Of a stretch of DNA of 6,118 nucleotides, positions 1-5,196 are shown piece after piece. Numbering within the stretch: position 1 is the stretch's first letter; each line of letters starts with the position of its first letter. The DNA lies in the NCBI GenBank assembly GCA_009885185.1, contig VFLF01000766.1:1-6118 (forward strand). The letters run 5' to 3'. The DNA comes from Nitrosomonadales bacterium (GTDB lineage Bacteria; Pseudomonadota; Gammaproteobacteria; Burkholderiales; SG8-41). The position numbers and the translations under genes were made by a program. The notes under the pieces are model-generated. The model searched no databases. It worked only from the letters and a program-made list of their open reading frames with translations, and was not told the DNA's origin.

Positions 1-717
1 GCGCGCAGCGGCAAGCCGCTGGCGCTGGCCTCGGCAAAGCTGCGCGCGCCCATCATCAACCCGCCCGCGATCTGGGCGGCTGCGGCCAATTACCGCGCGC
101 ATCAAGCGGAAATGAAAGTGCGCGTGGGTGCCTATGACCGCACGCAATTAAGCGCCGACGATTTGATGGCCGAAGTGTTTTTAAAGCCCGCGTCGTCGAT
201 TGTCGGGCCGGGCGGCACGGTGATCCTGCCCAAGATTTCGAAGCACGTGGATTTTGAATGCGAGCTGTGCGCGGTGATCGGCAAAACCGCGCGCAACGTC
301 TCCGCCGAACAAGCGCTCGATTACGTATTCGGCTACACCATCTGCTGGGACATCAGCATCCGCGATCCGTGGGGCGTGGGTGGCCGCCACAACACGCGCA
401 ACATCCGCAAGGGCTTCGACACCTTCTGCGGCGTCGGCCCGTGGATCGTCAGCAAAGACGAAATCCGCGATCCTCAGGATGTCCACATCACCGTCGAGCA
501 AAACGGCAAAACCGTGATGCAGGCCCACACCGCCGACATGATTAACGGGTTGCGCGATCTGATCCGCTTTTTGTCGAGTGTCACCACGCTGCAACCCGGC
601 ACGCTTATCACCACCGGTACGCCGGCGGGTGTGTCGAAACTCGCGCCAGGCGATCATCTGAAAGGCACGATCGACGGTATCGGCACGATGGAGCTGGATG
701 TGGCTGCGGAGGCGTAA
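1..717 (+). CDS. FAH-family hydrolase/isomerase (acylpyruvate hydrolase-like), 5' end missing
   Basis: This is a C-terminal fumarylacetoacetate-hydrolase fold enzyme. Such enzymes use a divalent metal to hydrolyse or isomerise 2,4-dioxo acids such as fumarylpyruvate or acylpyruvates, late in aromatic-ring catabolism in the cytoplasm. The frame is open from base 1 and already shows family sequence before the first ATG (112): an ANYRAHQAEM segment like the usual NYxxHxxEM. The true start is therefore upstream. 238 residues are visible; relatives have about 280. Visible motifs, numbered from base 1: FLKP (60-63) and GPGG (69-72); metal-site acids E86 and E88 in DFECEL and D117 in CWDISIRD; K137 before GFDTF; GTLITTGTPAGVS near 200-212; and a GD...IDGIGTMELDV ending typical of the family. 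The gene is convergent with the Bug receptor gene, 58 nt away. Family assignment is firm. The exact substrate (fumarylpyruvate, acylpyruvate, oxaloacetate or a homoprotocatechuate-type intermediate) cannot be told. Confidence 0.93.
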   Translation, partial: ARSGKPLALASAKLRAPIINPPAIWAAAANYRAHQAEMKVRVGAYDRTQLSADDLMAEVFLKPASSIVGPGGTVILPKISKHVDFECELCAVIGKTARNVSAEQALDYVFGYTICWDISIRDPWGVGGRHNTRNIRKGFDTFCGVGPWIVSKDEIRDPQDVHITVEQNGKTVMQAHTADMINGLRDLIRFLSSVTTLQPGTLITTGTPAGVSKLAPGDHLKGTIDGIGTMELDVAAEA

Positions 718-775
718 TTCCGATCAGGCCGCGCAGCGAATTCACCGCGTCGAGTGTTTGTTTTGTTTTCAGCGC

Positions 776-1759
776 TCAATAATCCGCCGCAACCCCCACG
801 TCCTTGGCAAGCTTCGCCCAGCGCGCATGTTCGGCGCGCAGGAACTCACCGAATTGCGCCGGCGTGCCTGCGCCTTCGGAGATCAGTCCTAACTCGGTCA
901 GGCGCTTTGCGACATCCGGTTCTTTGAGCGCGCTATCGAGGTCTTTGTTGACGCGCTGAATGATCGGTGCGGGTGTGTTTCGCGGCGCGACGATGGCGTG
1001 CCAGCCGACATACTGAAAGCCGGGAAAGGTTTCGTTCAGCGCGGGAATGTCGCCCAATCCCGGAATGCGCTTGGCGGTGGTGACCGCGATGGGCCGCAGT
1101 GTTTTGAGATGCGCCGCTAGCGCGGCGGATGATTGCACGACGAGATGGGTGCGGCCTGCGATGGTGTCGAGGATGCCGGGGCTGACACCGGCGTAGGGTA
1201 CGTTCACCATGTTGACCCCTGCGGTTCTGGCGAACATATCGGCCATCAGGCCCGAAAACGTGCGGCTGCCCTCGGTGGCCATTGAGAGTTTGCCGGGGTT
1301 GGCTCTGGCGTGCGCGATCAGCTCATTGAGATTTTTCGCGGGCACATCGGGATTGAGCGCGATGACGAACGGGCTGTGCGCGATCATGCCGACCGGCGCG
1401 AAATCCCTTTGGGGGTCGTACGGCAGCGACTTGAAGGTATAGGCGTTAATGACCAGCGCCGCGGTGGTGGCGTAGTAATAGGTATAGCCGTCCGCCGCCG
1501 CGGTGGCTGCGCGTTGTGCGCCGATGACGTTTTGGCCGCCGGGTTTGTTTTCAATCACGATCGACTGGCTCCACAGCTTGGCCAGCCGCTCGCCCAGCAG
1601 CCGCGCTACGATATCGGGACTGGATGCCGGGGCTTGGGATAACACCAGCCGCACGGGTTTGGTGGGCCATGCTTGCGCCCAGACCGGCGCCGCGGCGGTG
1701 AATAACAATGCCGGCAGCAGTTGCCACGCTTGCCGTTTGACCAAAAAAAGTATTTTCAC
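776..1759 (-). CDS. Bug/TctC-type periplasmic solute receptor (tripartite tricarboxylate transporter family)
   Basis: This is a periplasmic solute-binding protein of the Bug (TctC) family, which binds small carboxylates and related ligands. It has 327 residues, a normal family length. I chose the GTG start at 1759-1757 for three reasons. AAGGA lies 8 nt upstream on the minus strand (1772-1768). The predicted protein then begins with a Sec signal peptide: charged start, hydrophobic LLPALLFTAAAP, and likely cleavage after A28 or A30. The mature WPTKPVRLV start is typical. Further family marks are DIVARLLGERL (49-59), NKPGG (71-75) plus NVIGA, DGYTYYYA (90-97), LPYDPQRDFAPVG (112-124), NPGKLS (154-159), VPYAG (187-191) and a C-terminal region rich in W and K. 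The first ligand loop reads SQAPASSPD rather than the common PFxPGGxxD. The GTG overlaps the monooxygenase stop (GTGA), so the two proteins are probably made from one transcript with coupled translation. No TctA/TctB-type membrane gene is visible. The ligand is unknown. Confidence 0.93.
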   Translation of the reverse strand: MKILFLVKRQAWQLLPALLFTAAAPVWAQAWPTKPVRLVLSQAPASSPDIVARLLGERLAKLWSQSIVIENKPGGQNVIGAQRAATAAADGYTYYYATTAALVINAYTFKSLPYDPQRDFAPVGMIAHSPFVIALNPDVPAKNLNELIAHARANPGKLSMATEGSRTFSGLMADMFARTAGVNMVNVPYAGVSPGILDTIAGRTHLVVQSSAALAAHLKTLRPIAVTTAKRIPGLGDIPALNETFPGFQYVGWHAIVAPRNTPAPIIQRVNKDLDSALKEPDVAKRLTELGLISEGAGTPAQFGEFLRAEHARWAKLAKDVGVAADY

Positions 1760-3351
1760 GGCGGATGTCCTTGTTGAAGATTGAGGGGAGCCATGCGGGT
1801 GCAGATTTCTTCGAGTAACGCTTCCAGCCGTTGCGCGCCGGCGGCGACGCCATAGACGTAATGATCGGGGCGCACCAGCGCGGCTTGACACTGGTGCTGC
1901 TCGAACCAGCGCGTCGTCACACCGTCGCATTCTTCGACGGTGATCGCATCCGTCGCTGCGCGCGCGCTCGTTACGGCCCCAAAGCGGATCACGGTCGCGC
2001 CGAGTTGGGCGATGAGATCACCCCTGCGCAGCGTGTTCAGCAGAAACGCGTCGCGAATCGCGATGCGAAACCCGCTGCCGGTGATCGTATCGAGCAGAGT
2101 CGCGGCATTGCCATCGCGCACGCGCGGTTGCGGGAACATCGTGCCGTTCGCGGGATGGGCATCGGATGCAATCAGGCCGCCCGTGAGTGGCGGAAGCAGA
2201 TGCTGCCGTGGCATGGTTTGCACCGTGCCGCCAGCCTCGGCGAGGAGGCGCTGGTCGCGCGCGCGGGCGGCTGCCGGATCGCGCTCGCAGATTAATTGCC
2301 CGATGCCTTGGATGAGCGTGGTGTAACGACGCACGTGCGCGGCGCGCTCGGTGGCATAGGTGTCCAGCAAATGCGCGCCCGCCTTGCCTTGCAATACCAG
2401 CCGTAGTTTCCAGGCGAGGTTGGCCGCGTCGCGGATACCCTGGCACATGCCTTGCCCGGTGAACGGGGGCTGCTGGTGGGCGGCATCCCCCGCGATGAAC
2501 ACGCGGCCTTTGCGCCAATCCCGCGCCACCAGCGCGTGAAACCGATAGGCTGCCATGCGCCACAGCGTGGCGTCGCGCGGCGTGATCCAGCGGGAGAGCA
2601 AACACCACACCTGCGCTTCGCTTGCCATTACGTTCGGGTCTTCGCCCGGCAGCAGCATGATCTCCCAGCGCCGGTGATTGCCCGGCCCGACCAGGTAAGT
2701 CGTGGGCCGCGCGGGTTCGCAGTACTGGATGCTCACTTGCGGCAGCATCGCCGCGCCTTCGTCAGTGACGCGCACGTCCACCACCAGCCATGGCTGGTCG
2801 AAGCCTAGGTCATCGGTGGGTATGCCGGTGAGGGTGCGCACCGTGCTTGATGCGCCGTCGCAGCCGATGACGTAGCGCGCGCTGACCGCGCGGGCGGCGC
2901 CCGCTTGATTGCGCAGCGTGAGCGCGGCCGCATCGGACGATTGCGCGAGTGCCACGAGTTCGGCGCCGAGCGCTACTTCCACGCCAGGGAATTTCGCGGC
3001 GCGCTCACGCAGCACCGCTTCAACCGCGGGCTGGTTGAACACCAGATTGGGCGCCCATCCCAGCGGGTAGGGCGGCGGCAGGCTCCCCAGCCGCTTAATG
3101 AGTTGGCCGTCCACGCCGTAGTACTCCGAGGGCGTGAAGGGCGCGGTGTGCGGCATCACTGCCTCGGCGATGCCCAGTCCCTGAAAGACGCGCATGATTT
3201 CGTGATCGAGCGCGAAGGCGCGCGGCTTGTCGTATACGTCATGCGAGCGGTCGATGACTAGCGTGCGTAAGCCGAGTTTGCCCAGCAACGCCGTGCAGGT
3301 GGCGCCCGCTGGGCCAAAGCCCACGACGGCCACGTCGAAGTCTGGTTTCAT
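1756..3351 (-). CDS. MhpA-like FAD-dependent aromatic-ring monooxygenase (hydroxyphenylpropionate hydroxylase-like)
   Basis: This is a class A flavoprotein hydroxylase that would use NAD(P)H and O2 to hydroxylate a phenolic ring in the cytoplasm. It has 531 residues; E. coli MhpA, which hydroxylates 3-(3-hydroxyphenyl)propionate, is about 550. Visible motifs: the FAD-binding beta-alpha-beta GFGPAG (11-16) with D34 closing the second strand; GCDGASSTVR (163-172, the DG motif); LGFDQPWLVVDV (182-193); QYCEPARPTTYLVGPGNHRRWE (209-230) followed by LLPGE, very like MhpA relatives; GDAAHQQPPFTGQGM (288-302, the ribityl-binding GD motif); GIRDAANLAWKL (305-316); and a C-terminal RPDHYVYG (494-501) typical of the thioredoxin-like third domain. 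The ATG at 3351 puts the FAD motif at the usual distance from the N-terminus. The in-frame ATG at 3441 would add 30 unrelated residues. The Shine-Dalgarno is weak (GAG about 9-11 nt upstream). It is first in an operon with the Bug receptor and divergent from the ModA-like gene. Family is firm; substrate could be any hydroxyphenyl acid or phenol. Confidence 0.93.
   Translation of the reverse strand: MKPDFDVAVVGFGPAGATCTALLGKLGLRTLVIDRSHDVYDKPRAFALDHEIMRVFQGLGIAEAVMPHTAPFTPSEYYGVDGQLIKRLGSLPPPYPLGWAPNLVFNQPAVEAVLRERAAKFPGVEVALGAELVALAQSSDAAALTLRNQAGAARAVSARYVIGCDGASSTVRTLTGIPTDDLGFDQPWLVVDVRVTDEGAAMLPQVSIQYCEPARPTTYLVGPGNHRRWEIMLLPGEDPNVMASEAQVWCLLSRWITPRDATLWRMAAYRFHALVARDWRKGRVFIAGDAAHQQPPFTGQGMCQGIRDAANLAWKLRLVLQGKAGAHLLDTYATERAAHVRRYTTLIQGIGQLICERDPAAARARDQRLLAEAGGTVQTMPRQHLLPPLTGGLIASDAHPANGTMFPQPRVRDGNAATLLDTITGSGFRIAIRDAFLLNTLRRGDLIAQLGATVIRFGAVTSARAATDAITVEECDGVTTRWFEQHQCQAALVRPDHYVYGVAAGAQRLEALLEEICTRMAPLNLQQGHPP
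1768..1772 (-). promoter_or_regulatory. Ribosome binding site deciding the GTG start of the Bug receptor
   Basis: The minus strand reads AAGGA at 1772-1768, then 8 nt, then GTG at 1759. The site lies inside the last codons of the monooxygenase gene. Together with the GTGA stop/start overlap it supports GTG at 1759 as the true start, rather than the long in-frame extension reaching 1930. Confidence 0.7.
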
Positions 3352-3356
3352 TGTGT

Positions 3357-3384
3357 TAGGCACTCGTAGATACGATATTATAAT
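3357..3384 (+). promoter_or_regulatory. Candidate sigma-70 promoter of the ModA-like gene
   Basis: On the plus strand TATAAT at 3379-3384 matches the -10 consensus exactly. Sixteen nt upstream, TAGGCA (3357-3362) matches the -35 box at 4 of 6 positions. A start near 3391 would leave a leader of about 49 nt to the ATG at 3440. The element overlaps the candidate promoter of the opposite strand, because ATTATAAT (3377-3384) is its own reverse complement. Confidence 0.5.
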
Positions 3385-3399
3385 TTTTTCGGCAGTCAA
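3372..3399 (-). promoter_or_regulatory. Candidate sigma-70 promoter of the monooxygenase-Bug operon
   Basis: On the minus strand TTGACT (3399-3394) is followed after 16 nt by TATCGT (3377-3372), a 5/6 and a 4/6 match to the sigma-70 boxes. Transcription would start near 3365 and give a leader of about 14 nt before the ATG at 3351. An alternative perfect -10, TATAAT at 3382-3377, lies only 11 nt from TTGACT and would need a different, poorer -35. The exact box choice is uncertain. The AT-rich composition inside a GC-rich window makes some promoter here likely. Confidence 0.5.
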
Positions 3400-3439
3400 T
3401 TCGCCAGCGCGCGGCAAACCATCGACAACAAGGCGGAAC

Positions 3440-4138
3440 ATGACAAACCCGACAACTATTCGTTTGCTGAGCGCGGGTTCCGTCGAGCCCGGACTCGTTG
3501 CGACCGTGAGCGCCTATAACGCGCAGGGCGGGGCGCAGGCAGGGATTACCTGGTCCACCACGCCAGTGATACGCAGACGCATCGCGGGCGGAGAGGTTTA
3601 CGATATCGTGATTGCGCCCGATGCGGCGATGGATGATTTCACGCGGCTGCAGAAGGTGGCGGGCGACAGCCGCGTGCCGGTTGGCCGCGTGGGGGTGGGC
3701 GTGTTCGCGCGGGATGATGTGGCGGAGCCTGATATTTCGAGCGTGGATGCGTTGGCGCGCGTCGTGCTGGACGCCGAATCGGTGGTGTTTAATCGGGCGT
3801 CCAGCGGTCTTTACGTGGAATCGTTGCTGAAGACTTTGGGACTGTATGAGCAGATTCGGGGAAAAACCAAACGCTTCGATAACGGCCCGGCGATGATGGA
3901 TCGCCTGATGCATGGCAAAGGGCGGGAGATCGCGTTCGGCGCCATCATCGAAATTCTCATGTTTCGTGATCAAGGACTCAAGCTGGCCGGTCCGCTGCCG
4001 CCGGAAGTACAGCACTGGACGGATTACGCCGCGGCGCCGATGGTTGCGGCATCGAATGCGGCGGGCGCGCGTTCGTTTCTTGATTATCTCGCGTCGGCGC
4101 CGGCGAAAGCCCTGTTCGCCGCGCATGGCATTGCGTAA
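3440..4138 (+). CDS. ModA-like (SBP_bac_11 type) substrate-binding domain protein without signal peptide
   Basis: This is a type II periplasmic-binding-protein fold resembling molybdate-binding ModA (Pfam SBP_bac_11 type by eye). It has 232 residues. Visible marks: IRLLSAGSVEPGL at 7-19, the position of the first ligand loop (AxGS in ModA); RIAGGEVYDIVIAPDAAMDDF at 47-67, like the ModA GExxDVxxxAD stretch; GRVGVGVFAR at 82-91; RASSGLYVESLLKTLGLYEQI at 119-139; GREIAFGAIIEI at 161-172; GPLPPEVQ at 184-191; and SFLDYLASAPAKALFAAHGI at 212-231, the usual C-terminal ending. The start has AAGG at 3430-3433, 6 nt before the ATG. No hydrophobic signal sequence or lipobox precedes the fold, so as read the protein stays in the cytoplasm. 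No ABC permease or ATPase gene is adjacent. It is followed after 99 nt by the dioxygenase gene on the same strand. The ligand is unknown; binding of molybdate is not implied. Fold call is good, role is open. Confidence 0.87.
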   Translation: MTNPTTIRLLSAGSVEPGLVATVSAYNAQGGAQAGITWSTTPVIRRRIAGGEVYDIVIAPDAAMDDFTRLQKVAGDSRVPVGRVGVGVFARDDVAEPDISSVDALARVVLDAESVVFNRASSGLYVESLLKTLGLYEQIRGKTKRFDNGPAMMDRLMHGKGREIAFGAIIEILMFRDQGLKLAGPLPPEVQHWTDYAAAPMVAASNAAGARSFLDYLASAPAKALFAAHGIA

Positions 4139-4178
4139 ATTAAAGCTGCGGGCTTGCGGCGGCGGATCATCGACAGGA

Positions 4179-4220
4179 ACCCGATACACGGGTGACAATC
4201 CGTTGCACGCTGGATATTTT
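4179..4220 (+). promoter_or_regulatory. Candidate promoter with adjacent small inverted repeat before the dioxygenase gene
   Basis: GTGACA (4192-4197) and TATTTT (4215-4220) are separated by exactly 17 nt and match the sigma-70 boxes at 5/6 and 4/6 positions. A perfect 5-bp inverted repeat, ACCCG-ATACA-CGGGT (4179-4193), abuts and overlaps the -35 box and could be a small operator. A start near 4227 would leave only about 11 nt before the ATG at 4238, at the very edge of the Shine-Dalgarno, which weakens the case. The gene may instead be read only from the promoter upstream of the ModA-like gene. Confidence 0.3.
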
Positions 4221-4237
4221 GAAAAGAGAGCACCGCC

Positions 4238-5134
4238 ATGAGCATCACCATTTATCCCTACTCCGAAAACTTTGCCGCGGAAATCGGCGACGTGGATTTG
4301 TCCGCGCTGGTTTCCGATGCGGATTTCGATGCCATCCGGCAGGCGTTCTGGAAATACGCCGTGCTGGTGTTTCCGGGGCAACATCTCACGCCTGAGCAGC
4401 ATCTGGCATTCTCCGCGCGCTTCGGGCCGGTGGAAAAAGAGCGCACGCTGGACCCGAAGGCCACGCCCACGCGCTACAGCGGCGCGTTCGCGGATATTTC
4501 CAATCTCGATGCGCAAGGCAACATCTGGGGCGAAACCAGCCGCCAGCGCATGTACAAGGCGGGAAACAAGTTGTGGCACACCGACAGTTCGTTCAAGTAC
4601 CTCCCCAGTCTGTGTTCGCTGCTGTACTCGCGCACCATCGCGCCGATTGGCGGACACACGCAGTTTGCCGATCAGCGCGCGGCCTACGATGCGCTGCCCG
4701 GCGACATGAAGCAAAAGCTCCACGGCGTGGTGGCCGAGCATTGCATCGCGCACTCGCGGCTGCGCAGCGGCTTCACCGAATTCAATGAAGACGAGAAACG
4801 TCGCTTGCCGCCGGTGCCGCAGGTGCTGGTGCGCACGCTCCCGCAGAATGGCCGAAAGTCGCTCTATGTTGCCTCTCACGCCGGTCGTATATTCGGCAAG
4901 CCGGATGCGGAAGGGCGGGCGCTGATCGACAGTTTGATTGCGCACGTCGTGCAGCCGCAGTTTTTGTATACGCATCGCTGGCGCTCAAACGAACTCATCA
5001 TGTGGGACAACCGTTGCACCATGCATCGCGGCATGGACTACGATGACTTAAGATGGGTGCGCGACATGCAGCGCGTGACCATCAGTGACGTGGCGAATTC
5101 TTGCGAGCAGGAAGGCGTGTCGGTGGCGGCTTGA
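4238..5134 (+). CDS. TfdA/TauD-family Fe(II)/2-oxoglutarate-dependent dioxygenase
   Basis: This is a cytoplasmic non-haem iron oxygenase that couples decarboxylation of 2-oxoglutarate to succinate with oxidation of a substrate. In TfdA this cleaves 2,4-dichlorophenoxyacetate to a phenol and glyoxylate; in TauD it desulfonates taurine. It has 298 residues, close to TfdA (about 287). The iron facial triad is complete: H114 and D116 in LWHTDSSFK, and H263 in MWDNRCTMHRG. T141 in GGHTQFADQRAAYDALP is placed to bind 2-oxoglutarate, and R275/R279 in RWVRDMQRVTI supply the carboxylate-binding arginine(s). LWHTDSSF, FADQRAAYDALP, RKSLYVASHAGRIFG (206-220) and MWDNR...MHRG look nearer to TfdA than to TauD. 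The ATG at 4238 has GAGAG (4226-4230) 7 nt upstream, and the fold begins at once with the usual xFAAEIxDVDLS segment. It is convergent with the second Bug gene. Family is firm, TfdA-like subgroup likely, substrate unknown. Confidence 0.93.
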   Translation: MSITIYPYSENFAAEIGDVDLSALVSDADFDAIRQAFWKYAVLVFPGQHLTPEQHLAFSARFGPVEKERTLDPKATPTRYSGAFADISNLDAQGNIWGETSRQRMYKAGNKLWHTDSSFKYLPSLCSLLYSRTIAPIGGHTQFADQRAAYDALPGDMKQKLHGVVAEHCIAHSRLRSGFTEFNEDEKRRLPPVPQVLVRTLPQNGRKSLYVASHAGRIFGKPDAEGRALIDSLIAHVVQPQFLYTHRWRSNELIMWDNRCTMHRGMDYDDLRWVRDMQRVTISDVANSCEQEGVSVAA

Positions 5135-5196
5135 AGGCGCCGACCGTAACGGCGAGGTGGTGATATGGTTATAACTATCTGTTATTAAATGGATAA
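5135..5196. other. Convergent intergenic region with an AT-rich tract
   Basis: The 62 nt between the two convergent stops hold a GC-rich half with a small 5-bp stem (CGCCG 5138-5142 with CGGCG 5150-5154). This is followed by an AT-rich stretch from about 5162 to 5200 that includes ATAAC-TATCT-GTTAT (5171-5185). Neither hairpin is strong or followed by a clean T-run, so I do not call a terminator, although ending of both transcripts here would be expected. Confidence 0.3.

Noticed and set aside
112..114. ATG at 112 as the start of the FAH-family gene
   Set aside because: Conserved family sequence (ANYRAHQAE) is encoded before it and the frame is open to base 1, so the start is outside the window.
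730..770. Possible intrinsic terminator after the FAH gene: T-rich run (756-769) after a GC-rich stretch
   Set aside because: The only stem I can draw (CGCG 730-733 with CGCG 746-749) is 4 bp with a 12-nt loop and sits several bases from the T-rich run, which is broken by G. Too weak to call.
1760..1930. N-terminal extension of the first Bug receptor to an ATG at 1930
   Set aside because: The extra 57 residues are Arg/Ser-rich, lie wholly inside the monooxygenase gene, and would bury the signal peptide. The GTG at 1759 has a good ribosome site and gives a proper signal sequence.
3352..3441. Start of the monooxygenase at the ATG at 3441
   Set aside because: It would add 30 residues before the FAD motif and would begin upstream of the candidate promoter. 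The ATG at 3351 puts the FAD motif near the N-terminus as usual.
3356..4975. A long open frame (539 codons) on the minus strand opposite the ModA-like and dioxygenase genes
   Set aside because: Its translation is rich in Arg and His without any recognisable motif, while both plus-strand genes beneath it show clear family motifs and Shine-Dalgarno sites. Such mirror frames are common in GC-rich DNA.
5138..5185. Hairpins between the dioxygenase and second Bug gene as a terminator
   Set aside because: Both stems are only 5 bp and neither is followed by a T-run on either strand. Noted as an intergenic region only.
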